A stretch of 32,849 nt of DNA from Bacteroidota bacterium (lineage in GTDB: Bacteria; Bacteroidota; Bacteroidia; Bacteroidales; F082): the NCBI GenBank assembly GCA_013203805.1, contig JABMPH010000484.1, positions 1 through 32,849 on the forward strand. Reading direction: 5' to 3'. Within the stretch, counting starts at the first letter, position 1. Each line of letters opens with the position of its first letter. The notes under the pieces are model-generated. The model worked only from the letters and a program-made list of their open reading frames with translations, did no database searches and was not told the DNA's origin. Positions 16,401 to 23,841 of the stretch are shown here, piece by piece. A program made the position numbers and the translations under genes.

Positions 16401-16806
16401 ATAGAAATACTTTTGAGCCAATTATATGCGTAATACCACCAACATTATAATCTTCATTGGTCATTAAGCCAATGTTGCTTTGTTTAAGATCAGTTAAGTT
16501 GTTAAAGATGATAAACTGAATCTTTTTATCAAGCCCACTTCCTAGTTTTGATGATATTATCGGAATTTGTTGGGTGGCATATCTGGCAGTATACTGGGCA
16601 AGTTCCTTTCCGTTGAGATAAAAATAAGTATCGATATCACGAAACTTATAATATGTCCAGTGAAAATCACTGAATTGAACTCTGTTTTTCCCAAAAGTTT
16701 GATTCGATCCATTATAAAACTGGGCAACTAAACCAATAGGCATTATTAGCAGTGCAAACACGAAAAGAGTAATTGCAAAAGAGTTGATATTTATTGCTTT
16801 TCTCAA
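13474..16806 (-). CDS. Large secreted protein: peptidase-MA-like domain, TolB-type propeller and C-terminal beta-barrel
   Basis: This encodes 1110 residues with an N-terminal signal anchor (about 10-29, ending GLVAQ). Residues about 45-290 resemble the gluzincin-like domains found before such propellers, but the HExxH zinc motif is not there: the equivalent region reads FEEQIRDGIAEVLFNQM. Residues about 295-560 contain PD40/TolB-like blades (YGQPHISPYGKYMAYTTNEF, SYPLLAWHPTGKLLAFI, LNPSFINNSSQIVFSSNREN). Residues about 690-1110 are long amphipathic strands ending in YYLSLSLDF, the pattern of a BamA/D15-type outer-membrane barrel. Proteins of this layout occur in Bacteroidales and are usually annotated as TolB-like; their function is unknown. 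It is monocistronic, divergent from the MBL-fold gene. Domain boundaries are estimated by eye. Confidence 0.75.
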   Translation of the reverse strand: MRKAININSFAITLFVFALLIMPIGLVAQFYNGSNQTFGKNRVQFSDFHWTYYKFRDIDTYFYLNGKELAQYTARYATQQIPIISSKLGSGLDKKIQFIIFNNLTDLKQSNIGLMTNEDYNVGGITHIIGSKVFLYFDGNHVNFEEQIRDGIAEVLFNQMMFGGSMGQQVKTSTFFSLPDWYKVGIISWLGTDWSVEYDNRVRDGILSGRYDKVNNLTGEDAVYAGHSLWRFIAQRYGKATVSNIIHMTNMSNSIEKGFMYVIGLPFKQLTMEWIEYYQNEYSDYANYENSPTGLFDIKYKNDIRYGQPHISPYGKYMAYTTNEFGKYKIYIHDFVTGKKKKIFKRGVSIDTKTDYSYPLLAWHPTGKLLAFIIEDKGMPWLYRYNIEDKEFTKQIIYNVQKVTDFGFSNNGQLLVMSAVQNGQSDLFVFNIAASSFHKITDDLYSELNPSFINNSSQIVFSSNRENDTIGKEPESIVDVPDNFDLFVYDYANRTPILKRITNTPLANEIEPDSYGFNTISYLSDATGIYNSYLATIDSSVSSVDTAIHYRYLVHSKPVTNFSRDILSQNISYKAGKKASVIFTDNYYKIFIDATPSYNDAPGLVLDSTDYMKQLYRNYEKKLSGEEKNKSLIVSDETKKVAPEIVQAKKLKHFVMVYRNEKGEEVFGGGAGNGSKGTILDKYIINSNGLITVKGDDEITIPKRLNYNVSYFINDLISQVDFNYINYSYQPFTGGGGPIYLNPGFNLFFQIGMNDLMEDHRLVGGVRLNLNLTNNEYIFSYANLTKRLDKEIVFHRNTLEQNYGYSFTRIHSHEVFYILKWPFNEALSIRGTAQYRNDLYVFLATDQVNLEIPNGYANWGGVKAELIFDNTRSLGINLMTGTRYKLFAEYNIMFALLQDNKVLKPEQKYNLFVIGADFRHYTRIHRSFIWANRLAMSTSFGASPLIYYMGGVDNWLFPKFNMDTPIDYSENYAYQTLATNMRGFNQNIRNGNSFVVINSELRFPIFQYFSKTPISSGFLRSFQFVGFGDIGTAWTGLSPYSPENSLYTKYIDTGPMHISVEIQKEPIVGGFGLGARATIMGYFVRGDISWGVDDYRVRKPIYYLSLSLDF

Positions 16807-16883
16807 ATTATATCCAAAAAATCAGCTTTGTTATAAAGTGCTAAATTATAACAAAATCCAAGCCATTTTATTATACAATGCTA

Positions 16884-16910
16884 TTGAAGATATATAATGT
16901 CTTATTTTTG
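16884..16910 (+). promoter_or_regulatory. Promoter candidate for the MBL-fold hydrolase
   Basis: TTG (16884-16886), 16 bases and TATTTTTG (16903-16910) fit the Bacteroidota consensus except for a spacer one base short. Transcription would start about 36 bases before the ATG at 16953. Confidence 0.4.
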
Positions 16911-16952
16911 GCATTTAGTTAATAATTAAAATCGAAATTATACATATCAACT

Positions 16953-17600
16953 ATGATAACATTGAAGAGATTTGCTTTTAATCCATTTCAGGTTAATACA
17001 TATATACTAAGCGACGAAACCGGTGAGTGCGTTATTATTGATGCTGGAATGCAGGGGCAAAGGGAGGAAGATGCTCTTGAGGAATACATTAATAATCATA
17101 ATCTTAAGCCAGTTATGCTAATTCTTACCCACGCTCATATTGATCATATAATCGGGAATAGCTTCGTTGCAGATAAGTATAAACTTAAGTTAACTGCTCA
17201 TAAAGATTGCGTCCCGTTTCTTAAAAATGCGAGTGCACATGCAGCAAATTTTGGGCTTACATTAGATAACGTTAAAGAAATAGATGACTTTGTTGATGAA
17301 GATAGTGAAATTAAATTTGGTAATTCAACTTTGAAAGTTCTCTTCACACCAGGGCATGCAAATGGAAGTGTTTGTTTCTATTCGCCAAAGGATAAATTTG
17401 TGATAACCGGTGATGTATTGTTTAATCAAAGTATTGGCCGTACTGATTTACCTACCGGAGATTACGACTTGTTGCAAAAAAGTATTTGGGAGAAATTGTT
17501 TACTCTTCCTGATGAAACAGTGGCTTATCCAGGTCATGGACCTGAAACTACTATTGGTTCCGAAAAGGTGAATAATCCATTTGTTGCTATTGGCAGATAA
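16953..17600 (+). CDS. MBL-fold metallo-hydrolase (glyoxalase II-like)
   Basis: This 215-residue cytoplasmic enzyme of the metallo-beta-lactamase fold has all metal ligands: THAHIDH (His60, His62, Asp64, His65), TPGHANGS with its histidine near 135, the bridging aspartate in TGDVLF (near 154) and the last histidine in YPGHGPET (near 197). The short length and the GRTDLPTGD segment fit the YcbL/GloB-like subgroup of small hydrolases, which act on thioesters such as S-lactoylglutathione or on related substrates. The true substrate cannot be told from the sequence. It is a single gene whose stop lies 6 bases from the convergent stop of the glycosyltransferase gene. Confidence 0.9.
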   Translation: MITLKRFAFNPFQVNTYILSDETGECVIIDAGMQGQREEDALEEYINNHNLKPVMLILTHAHIDHIIGNSFVADKYKLKLTAHKDCVPFLKNASAHAANFGLTLDNVKEIDDFVDEDSEIKFGNSTLKVLFTPGHANGSVCFYSPKDKFVITGDVLFNQSIGRTDLPTGDYDLLQKSIWEKLFTLPDETVAYPGHGPETTIGSEKVNNPFVAIGR

Positions 17601-17606
17601 CGGTAT

Positions 17607-18602
17607 TTAACCCTTACGTAATAAGTTATTTACACGATTAGCAATTACTTCCACATTCTGATCCATCATACACTTAAAATGTTTTTTAGGGCATTTTTGA
17701 TACCCAAGTTTACTGCACGGGCGGCATGAAAGTCCCTTAACTTCGGAAATGAAATAATTATTTTTTTCCTTAGGCATGTATGGATACATCCCAAATTCAG
17801 GAATTGTGTTACCCCAAATGCTGATTATAGGTTTGTTAAACGCGGCTGCAATATGCATTAATCCGGTATCGTTTGTAATAATGACTTCCGATAGATTCAC
17901 TAACGAAGCAGATTGATTTATATTTAATTCTCCACAAGTGTTAATTATTTCTGATTCTGGAGCAAGCTTGATAATTTCTTCACCTCGACTTCGGTCATCA
18001 GATCCTCCTATTAATACTACGGGTTTGCTTATTTTTGATATTATTGATGCTGCCTTTTCTGGCGGAAATATTTTTGTAATATGTTGTCCACCAATAACAA
18101 AACCTATATAACCTTCCTTAAGTCGGTAATCGATATTTTCGGGAGCAACTTCATCTTCTGCTGGGATAAAATAATCAAGACCCAGGCCATCATTAATAAT
18201 TCCAAGTGTACTAACCGCTTCAAAATATCTGTCAACAATATGCAAATGAGGTAATTTATTGATTTTGAAGTTTACCAATAACCATTTCTCAATATTTAGT
18301 TTTGGAAAGGTGAAACTCTTAACCTTTAATTCTTTTTTCAGTTTATGTGACCTTAAGTTTTTTTGAAGATCGATAATAACATCGAATTTTTCATTCTTCA
18401 GGTTCACTAAACATTCTTCAATTGACTTACTGAAAAAGTGAACTTTATCTACATTAGGGTTTGTTTCATAAATGCCTTTGTATGTTTGTTTTGTGAGAAC
18501 ATGAAGTTCAAAATCAGTGTGATTTTTAATTGCACGAACAATGGGTGTGGTGAGTACAATATCACCGATGGAACTAAAACGAATGAGAAGCAATTTTTTC
18601 AA
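17607..18602 (-). CDS. Glycosyltransferase family 9 (heptosyltransferase-like)
   Basis: This encodes 331 residues of the ADP-heptose:LPS heptosyltransferase family (GT9, GT-B fold). The N-terminus IRFSSIGDIVLTTPI with its acidic residue is the acceptor-side signature. The C-terminal half has the nucleotide-sugar part: VIGGQHITKIFPPEKA, VVLIGGSDDRSRGEEI and NDTGLMHIAAAFNKPIISIW. It ends with a cysteine cluster (CRPCSKLGYQKC, then HFKC) seen in many Bacteroidota members. It adds a sugar to lipopolysaccharide core or a related surface glycan at the inner-membrane face. I prefer the TTG start at 18602, giving MKKLLLIRFSS like its relatives; a TTG at 18611 adds three residues. A minus-strand TATATTTG at 18620-18627 could be its -7 element and would leave too little leader for the longer form. 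Confidence 0.9.
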   Translation of the reverse strand: MKKLLLIRFSSIGDIVLTTPIVRAIKNHTDFELHVLTKQTYKGIYETNPNVDKVHFFSKSIEECLVNLKNEKFDVIIDLQKNLRSHKLKKELKVKSFTFPKLNIEKWLLVNFKINKLPHLHIVDRYFEAVSTLGIINDGLGLDYFIPAEDEVAPENIDYRLKEGYIGFVIGGQHITKIFPPEKAASIISKISKPVVLIGGSDDRSRGEEIIKLAPESEIINTCGELNINQSASLVNLSEVIITNDTGLMHIAAAFNKPIISIWGNTIPEFGMYPYMPKEKNNYFISEVKGLSCRPCSKLGYQKCPKKHFKCMMDQNVEVIANRVNNLLRKG

Positions 18603-18619
18603 CCCTACCAATTTTATTG

Positions 18620-18627
18620 CAAATATA
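18620..18627 (-). promoter_or_regulatory. -7 element candidate of the glycosyltransferase gene
   Basis: TATATTTG on the minus strand lies 17 bases before the preferred TTG start at 18602. There is no TTG at the correct -33 distance. Confidence 0.3.
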
Positions 18628-18705
18628 GTAGTAATGTTATATTGTTCGATTATATGTCAAAAACCAGAACTCTAAACCCAAAACCCAAAACTCCAAAACA
18701 TTCAT

Positions 18706-18713
18706 TAATTTTG
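18706..18713 (+). promoter_or_regulatory. -7 element candidate of the thioredoxin-fold gene
   Basis: TAATTTTG matches TAnnTTTG 25 bases before the ATG at 18739. The stretch upstream is a C/A-rich simple repeat (AAACCCAAAACCC), with no -33 TTG. Confidence 0.35.
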
Positions 18714-18738
18714 CTGTAAAACAATTAAACTACAGAAT

Positions 18739-19296
18739 ATGTCGCTTACTCCAACAACTCAAATACCCCTTGGCTTTTCAATGCATCAGTTTATTTTACC
18801 CGATACAATAACAAATCAAATGGTATCATCATATGATGTGAAAGGTGAAAAAGGAACTCTTGTAATGTTCATTTGCAACCATTGTCCATTTGTACTACAC
18901 GTTATTCATGAGCTTGTGAAAATAGGTTATTATTATATGAATCACGGAATTGGCATTGTAGCAATAAGTTCAAATGATGTTGTAAGTCATCCTCAGGATC
19001 ATCCTGACAGAATGAAGGAGTTTGCATTATCGTTAAAATTTCCATTCCCTTATCTTTACGATGAAACCCAGGTTGTTGCCAAAGTTTACGATGCCGCATG
19101 CACTCCCGATATTAATTTGTTTGATGCAGATGGTAAATGTGTTTATCGAGGACAATTAGATGGATCCCGTCCAGGTAATGATATACCCATTGATGGAAAA
19201 GATTTACGATCAGCGCTTGATCTTGTGGTTGCAGGAAAAAAAGTACCTGAGGATCAAACCCCAAGTGTGGGCTGTAATATTAAGTGGAAGGAGTAG
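18739..19296 (+). CDS. Thioredoxin-fold (AhpC/TSA-like) protein with CNHC motif
   Basis: This encodes 185 residues with no signal peptide, so it is cytoplasmic. The motif FICNHCPFV places a CxxC pair at residues 46-49, and a third cysteine in YDAACTPDINLFD matches the cis-proline-side cysteine of this peroxiredoxin-like thioredoxin family. The RGQLDGSRPGND segment and the C-terminal PSVGCNIKWK are the family's usual ending; in these proteins GCxIKWK is well conserved. The length is standard. The proteins are thought to be thiol oxidoreductases or peroxidases, but the substrate is not known. The gene is alone between the glycosyltransferase (divergent) and a palindromic repeat. Confidence 0.92.
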   Translation: MSLTPTTQIPLGFSMHQFILPDTITNQMVSSYDVKGEKGTLVMFICNHCPFVLHVIHELVKIGYYYMNHGIGIVAISSNDVVSHPQDHPDRMKEFALSLKFPFPYLYDETQVVAKVYDAACTPDINLFDADGKCVYRGQLDGSRPGNDIPIDGKDLRSALDLVVAGKKVPEDQTPSVGCNIKWKE

Positions 19297-19338
19297 CTGG
19301 TTTCGGAAATATTTTGGATTCTTTTATTTGATAGAATT

Positions 19339-19417
19339 GTCATCCTGAGCGACAGCGAAGGATCTCTATTTGTTTAATTGTATAATTGATTAGATTCTTC
19401 ACTTCGTTCAGAATGAC
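19339..19417. repeat. Imperfect palindromic interspersed repeat (GTCATCCTGAGCG type)
   Basis: The left arm begins GTCATCCTGAGCGACAGCGA and ends GGATCT (19339-19365); the right arm (19392-19417) is its imperfect inverted copy, beginning AGATTCTTCACTTCGTTCAG. The arms are about 27 bases with a 26-base A/T loop. Sequences of this kind recur in many bacterial genomes between genes. It lies between two convergent genes and may act as a bidirectional terminator. Confidence 0.7.
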
Positions 19418-19447
19418 AAGCTTAAGTTATCTTACAAAAGAGCATTA

Positions 19448-20062
19448 CTATCTAAACTTGTAAAACATGGAAAGGACCAACGAATCATTATATCTTCCAT
19501 GATCAAAGAATCGTCTGAAATCACCACTTTGTTTCTGGGAATAAATGTTTAGTAGGGAGTTGTTTGTTCTAAAGTCTACACCAATTTTGGGAGTAAGTGC
19601 AAATTGAAAACCAAGGTTTATCTGTAGAGTTACTCTTGCGGGTTTAATATAATGTTGCTGATCACTAATAACCTCCTGATTAACTGATTCATAATACCCC
19701 ATTAAAAACCCTGCTGAAGGGCCGGCTTCGATTGTAAATCTTCCAGCTTTGTATTGATAAAGTATTGGCATCTCAATATAATTTAATCTTAATAAATAGG
19801 ATTGATATCCATTTTTTTCAGTTGGATTTTCACGACTTCCTTTTTGAAAGTAGGTTAGTTCGAATTGTATAGCCGATACTGTTCCAATATCCAGATTAAC
19901 ATATCCTCCTGCAAAAATTCCGGCTTTTTTATATCCCGACCATGTATCTCCAGCCACCTGCGACCCAACCAATCCAGCCATTACACCACCATGAAATTGC
20001 TGAGCAATGGAATTTATTCCTAGAAATAGTAATAGTATAATGAGAGTAAGATATTTTTTCAT
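19448..20062 (-). CDS. Outer-membrane beta-barrel protein, PorT-like
   Basis: This encodes 204 residues with a standard signal peptide ending SIAQ before QFHGG. The mature part starts with HGGVMAGLVGSQVAGD and continues with repeating amphipathic strands (IQFELTYFQKGS, LNYIEMPILYQY, FTIEAGPSAGFLMGY, GFQFALTPKIGVDFR), ending with an aromatic-rich strand (LSMFYKFR). This is the eight-strand layout of the PorT/OMP_b-brl family of Bacteroidota. PorT itself is required for type IX secretion, but most family members have no assigned role, and this one is not beside other secretion genes, so I do not use the gene name. It is a single gene, convergent with the thioredoxin-fold gene across the palindromic repeat. 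Confidence 0.85.
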   Translation of the reverse strand: MKKYLTLIILLLFLGINSIAQQFHGGVMAGLVGSQVAGDTWSGYKKAGIFAGGYVNLDIGTVSAIQFELTYFQKGSRENPTEKNGYQSYLLRLNYIEMPILYQYKAGRFTIEAGPSAGFLMGYYESVNQEVISDQQHYIKPARVTLQINLGFQFALTPKIGVDFRTNNSLLNIYSQKQSGDFRRFFDHGRYNDSLVLSMFYKFR

Positions 20063-20193
20063 CAGTTGTGTTTAAATTAATGTGGGTAAAGATATAAAAA
20101 GAACATACATATATTATTCGTATTCCGTAGCTAACCTCATATTGGACAAACTCTATATCGAATTAATGAGCATGCTTCGAATCATTTTTAAAG

Positions 20194-20201
20194 TATTTTT
20201 G
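20194..20201 (+). promoter_or_regulatory. -7 element candidate of the 232-aa outer-membrane protein gene
   Basis: TATTTTTG matches TAnnTTTG 33 bases before the ATG at 20234. No TTG occurs at -33. Confidence 0.35.
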
Positions 20202-20233
20202 TAAAAGCACATGAAAATGTTAACCTAGCGGCT

Positions 20234-20932
20234 ATGCAAAAATTACTCTTATTTGGTTTTTTAATAAGTGCTCTTTTATTTTATAATAATTCATACTCTC
20301 AAACAACAGATACATTAACTCTTAAAAACTATGTGGGTGTGGGAATTGCTTATCCATTTTTTAGGACATTTACTGTTGGATATGAAAGAATGATAACTAA
20401 AAAAGGGTTTATACGTGTCAATGCGTCTGGGCAACCACTTTCAAAAAAAAACTCGTATAAAAAAAATACTTTAGTTCTAATCTCATATGATGTTAACAAA
20501 CAAAAAGTTTTCACAAGCAGTTCTTTTTCTGTTGGATATGGGTATATGATTATACCAAGGGCTGGTTTATATATTGCCACTGACTTAACATACAGATATA
20601 ACTATTTTGAGGATAAGTATTATTATGAATGTGTGGGGACAGATAGTGATTCGAGAGTAAGCCTTGCGTCAGAATACCATAATGATTATGGATTGCAAGC
20701 TATGGTAGGTATTAAAGTGGTAATTAAAAAATATAAAGGGATCCGTTTTGTGTGTGATTTTAATGCAGGTAACGGGCTCTATTTAAGTAATCAAAAACAT
20801 GTGTTAATAGCCGAACGAAAAGGAAGATGTTCAATTAATGACCTTCAATATTTTCCTGAACCACAAGAAACTAATGTTGTTACTATATCCAGTTTAATAA
20901 TTTTGAGAGCAGGTTTGGGAATTATTTTTTAA
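20234..20932 (+). CDS. Probable outer-membrane beta-barrel protein of unknown family
   Basis: This encodes 232 residues with a signal peptide ending NNSYSQ before TTDTL. The mature sequence alternates hydrophobic and polar residues in short strands that often end in aromatic residues (GVGIAYPFFRTFTVGYERMI, SFSVGYGYMIIPRAGLYI, DYGLQAMVGIKVVI) and ends LRAGLGIIF, a terminal strand with a phenylalanine as outer-membrane barrels have. I do not recognise a family. Two cysteine-containing loops (YYECVG and KGRCSINDLQYF) may lie outside. It is a single gene placed just before the efflux operon, in the same orientation, 68 bases from the TetR start, with the TetR promoter in that gap. Confidence 0.7.
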   Translation: MQKLLLFGFLISALLFYNNSYSQTTDTLTLKNYVGVGIAYPFFRTFTVGYERMITKKGFIRVNASGQPLSKKNSYKKNTLVLISYDVNKQKVFTSSSFSVGYGYMIIPRAGLYIATDLTYRYNYFEDKYYYECVGTDSDSRVSLASEYHNDYGLQAMVGIKVVIKKYKGIRFVCDFNAGNGLYLSNQKHVLIAERKGRCSINDLQYFPEPQETNVVTISSLIILRAGLGIIF

Positions 20933-20936
20933 TGGT

Positions 20937-20969
20937 TGTTTAACAAATTAAAAATTAACATTACTTTTG
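20937..20969 (+). promoter_or_regulatory. Promoter candidate of the efflux operon
   Basis: TTG (20937-20939), 22 bases and TACTTTTG (20962-20969) match the Bacteroidota consensus. Transcription would start near 20975, about 25 bases before the TetR start codon and right next to the inverted repeat at 20979-20996. Confidence 0.5.
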
Positions 20970-20978
20970 ACCACACGA

Positions 20979-20996
20979 TTTAACCAAATAGTTAAA
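20979..20996 (+). promoter_or_regulatory. Candidate TetR operator overlapping the transcription start
   Basis: TTTAAC (20979-20984) and GTTAAA (20991-20996) form a perfect inverted repeat with a 6-base spacer. It lies between the -7 element and the TetR start codon, the usual place for a repressor to block its own operon. The half-sites are short and A/T-rich, so chance is possible. Confidence 0.4.
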
Positions 20997-21000
20997 GCAA

Positions 21001-21612
21001 TTGGTAAAAAAGACAGAAAATACTGAAGAAAAGATTATTGCTGCTGCGAGTGAAGTGTTTTTGAAAAAAGGCATGGATGGTGCTCGTATGCAGGAAATAG
21101 CTGATGAAGCAGGGATTAATAAATCATTATTGCATTATTACTTCAGATCGAAAGATAAATTATTTGATAGTGTTTTTACGGAAACCTTTAAAAATGTTAT
21201 TGATCTAATCAATGAAGTTTTTACATCATCAAGCACACTCGAATCCTTCATCGAAAATTTTGTAATAGGCTACTCATCAATACTTATCGAAAAACCACAT
21301 ATCGCAAACTTCGTGCTTCATGAATTGAGCAGAAATCCACAGCGTGTTGTTGAACATATTAATTCAACAAATTTTGATAAACTGAAATTAATATCTCTTA
21401 TGACTGCTGAAGATGAAACTAGGGTCAGGCAATTCAATCCCATTCAGATAATTGTTGATATACTTGCACTGTGTATTTTTCCTTTTGTGGCAAAACCAAT
21501 AATTAAGGGGTTTATGTTTGATGGAGATGTTGAAGAATATAATATCTTTATTGACCAAAGATCTCAACATATTATTAAGTTTGTGAAAACAGCAGTATTT
21601 ATTCAGAAATAA
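21001..21612 (+). CDS. TetR/AcrR-family transcriptional regulator
   Basis: This encodes 203 residues. The N-terminal helix-turn-helix covers about residues 8-55 (IIAAASEVFLKKG, MQEIADEAGINKSLLHYYF, RSKDKLF) and matches the TetR_N pattern closely. The rest is an all-helical ligand-binding and dimerisation domain without clear specificity. The start is TTG at 21001; the next in-frame ATG would remove part of the DNA-binding domain. It is the first gene of an operon with TolC, HlyD, two ABC ATPases and two permeases, and is followed by TolC after 10 bases. In E. coli the comparable YbhGFSR exporter is controlled by the TetR-type regulator CecR, so control of this operon by this gene is likely. 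A palindrome lies just before its start. Confidence 0.93.
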   Translation: MVKKTENTEEKIIAAASEVFLKKGMDGARMQEIADEAGINKSLLHYYFRSKDKLFDSVFTETFKNVIDLINEVFTSSSTLESFIENFVIGYSSILIEKPHIANFVLHELSRNPQRVVEHINSTNFDKLKLISLMTAEDETRVRQFNPIQIIVDILALCIFPFVAKPIIKGFMFDGDVEEYNIFIDQRSQHIIKFVKTAVFIQK

Positions 21613-21622
21613 ATAGATAAAT

Positions 21623-22897
21623 ATGAAAAAGATATCTCTAATTTTAATTATTGTATTTATCGGCCAAATATCATGGGCGCAGCAATCAAAAACAATAACA
21701 TTAAACGACTGCTATCAAAATGCATTTGAGAATTATCCAAATTTTAAGCAAACTGATCTTAATAATTCCATCTATGAATTAAATATTAAGAACACCAAAA
21801 CTAATTACTACCCAACTTTAAACCTTAACGGACAAATTAGCTGGCAGTCGGATGTTACCAAAATAAATATTCCTGCAGCAGCTGGATTTACAGCACCTGA
21901 AATAAGTAAGGATTGGTACAAAATTAATTTGGATGTTCAGCAAATAATATATGATGGGGGAGTTACTTCGGGACAGAAACAACTTGAAACCACCGAAAGA
22001 GAAATTTCCAATCAGGAAGTGCAAATTGAATTGTATCAACTAAAGGGAAAAGTTAATCACTTATTCTTCAATATTGTTTTCTTGAAGAAGAATATTGAGG
22101 TACTCGATATACTAACTCAAAATTTAAATGCAAGTATTGCAGATGCTGAATCAGCTTTCGATAATGGAATGGTACTAAAATCGGAGGTTGATAAAATTAA
22201 GGTAGAGATGATACAGGTTGAACAGCAAATTGTTGAGAAGGAGTCGGAAATAAAGTCTATTATTGGAGCATTAAATGAACTTACAAAACTAAATATTCAA
22301 TCTGCCGATGATCTTGAAACTCCGGAGCTAACAATCGAAAATTATAGTTTTATAAATAATCGTCCTGAATATCTAATGCTGGTAAAGCATCAGGAAAAAA
22401 TAACAGCAGCTAAAAATCTGACTTCATCAAAAAGACTTCCCAAATTTTTAGCATTCGGGCAAGCAGGTTATGGTAGGCCCGGATATGATATGCTAAACAA
22501 TAATTTCAAGGATTATTATATGATTGGTGCTAGATTGAATTGGAATATATGGGATTGGAATAAGGTGAAAAACGAGAAGCAAATACTTGATATCCAAAAT
22601 GAAATTATTGATACTAAGAAACAATCATTTAATCAAAGTTTGCGTGCCGACTTATTTGAGCGTATTGAGAATATTTCGAAATATGATAAGCTTCTTGAAA
22701 CAGATGAGACTATACTTGACCTACAAAGTAGTATTGTTAAAACCGCACTCAGTCAGTTTAATAACGGAACAATTACATCAACAACATACCTTATCGAATT
22801 AAATAAATTATCAAAAGCCAAATTGAATTTGGAAGCTCATAAACTTCAATTAATTTTCGCTAAGTATCAATATATAACAGCAATAGGTAACTTATAA
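21623..22897 (+). CDS. TolC-family outer-membrane efflux channel
   Basis: This encodes 424 residues with a signal peptide ending QISWAQ before QSKTI. The mature protein is built from two repeated halves of long helices and barrel strands (OEP repeats): ITLNDCYQNAFENYP opens the first, and YLMLVKHQEKITAAKNL with KFLAFGQAGYG opens the second. INLDVQQIIYDGG and ARLNWNIWDW are the characteristic barrel strands. Length is normal for the family. It forms a trimeric channel in the outer membrane with a periplasmic helical tunnel, docking to the HlyD-type adaptor encoded 19 bases downstream. The presence of an operon-encoded channel makes this a self-contained tripartite exporter. Confidence 0.93.
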   Translation: MKKISLILIIVFIGQISWAQQSKTITLNDCYQNAFENYPNFKQTDLNNSIYELNIKNTKTNYYPTLNLNGQISWQSDVTKINIPAAAGFTAPEISKDWYKINLDVQQIIYDGGVTSGQKQLETTEREISNQEVQIELYQLKGKVNHLFFNIVFLKKNIEVLDILTQNLNASIADAESAFDNGMVLKSEVDKIKVEMIQVEQQIVEKESEIKSIIGALNELTKLNIQSADDLETPELTIENYSFINNRPEYLMLVKHQEKITAAKNLTSSKRLPKFLAFGQAGYGRPGYDMLNNNFKDYYMIGARLNWNIWDWNKVKNEKQILDIQNEIIDTKKQSFNQSLRADLFERIENISKYDKLLETDETILDLQSSIVKTALSQFNNGTITSTTYLIELNKLSKAKLNLEAHKLQLIFAKYQYITAIGNL

Positions 22898-22916
22898 TAA
22901 TATCAAACCTGTCGAC

Positions 22917-23798
22917 ATGAATAAAATAATCTTACTTTCAATTTTAAGCTTCTTTGTGATCACAGCATGTGAAGATAAAGATAATAAATCGGATGCGTAC
23001 GGTAATTTTGAAGCTACCGAAGTTATCGTATCCGCACAGGCAAATGGCCAAATTATTCAATTTACTCCCGAAGAAGGAGTTGAATTAGCACTTGATGAAA
23101 CCGTTGGTTTAATTGATACTGTTGTTCTTCAACTCAACAAAAAACTAATGGAACAGCAAAAGATTACAATTGCATCTCAATATAAAAATTTAAGCTCGGA
23201 AATTGATGTGCTGAAGCAGCAACTGACCAACGCAAAAATTAATCAGGACAGGATACTTAATCTATTTAGTGCTGGTGCTGCAACACAAAAGCAAGTGGAT
23301 GATATTGTTGGTGTGATGGATCTGATAAAAAAGCAAATTAGTGCTGCAAATACAAAACGGAATAATATAAGCGATCAAATTGATGGCGTTGATGTGCAAA
23401 TTGAACAAATTAACGAGGCATTAGGCAAGTGCCACATAAGAAATCCTCAAAAAGGGACTGTACTTGTTAAATATGCTGAAACAGGAGAAGTTACAGGAAT
23501 TGGAAGGCCGTTGTACAAAATAGCCGACTTAAGCGAAATGAAACTAAAAGCATATATTAGCGGTACTCAATTGCCAAATGTTAAGTTAGGACAAAAGGTA
23601 GAAGTGTTGTTTGATAAGTCGGAAAAGGAAAATACCAGCGTTACCGGAACAATAAGTTGGATATCACAAACGGCAGAATTTACTCCTAAAACTATCCAAA
23701 CTAAACAAGAGCGGGTTAATTTGGTATATGCAATAAAAGTTGCAGTTAAAAATAATGGTGCAATAAAAATTGGTATGCCGGGAGAGGTTAATTTTTAA
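22917..23798 (+). CDS. HlyD/YbhG-type periplasmic adaptor, lipoprotein
   Basis: This encodes 293 residues. The signal peptide ends in lipobox VITAC with cysteine 18, so the adaptor is lipid-anchored rather than spanning the inner membrane. The order is: an N-terminal half of the lipoyl-like domain (ATEVIVSAQANGQIIQFTPE), a long alpha-helical hairpin (about 75-165, KLMEQQKITIASQYKNLSSE and on), the second half of the lipoyl domain (IRNPQKGTVLVKYAETGEV), and a beta-barrel domain (LKAYISGTQLPNVKLGQKVE). It links the ABC transporter in the inner membrane to the TolC channel. The missing C-terminal membrane-proximal extension and short length resemble E. coli YbhG. The stop codon is followed by a TAGATTTG box (23799-23806) that might promote the next gene. 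Confidence 0.92.
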   Translation: MNKIILLSILSFFVITACEDKDNKSDAYGNFEATEVIVSAQANGQIIQFTPEEGVELALDETVGLIDTVVLQLNKKLMEQQKITIASQYKNLSSEIDVLKQQLTNAKINQDRILNLFSAGAATQKQVDDIVGVMDLIKKQISAANTKRNNISDQIDGVDVQIEQINEALGKCHIRNPQKGTVLVKYAETGEVTGIGRPLYKIADLSEMKLKAYISGTQLPNVKLGQKVEVLFDKSEKENTSVTGTISWISQTAEFTPKTIQTKQERVNLVYAIKVAVKNNGAIKIGMPGEVNF

Positions 23799-23841
23799 TA
23801 GATTTGAATTAGTAAATAATTATAAATTTAAAACAAAGTTT

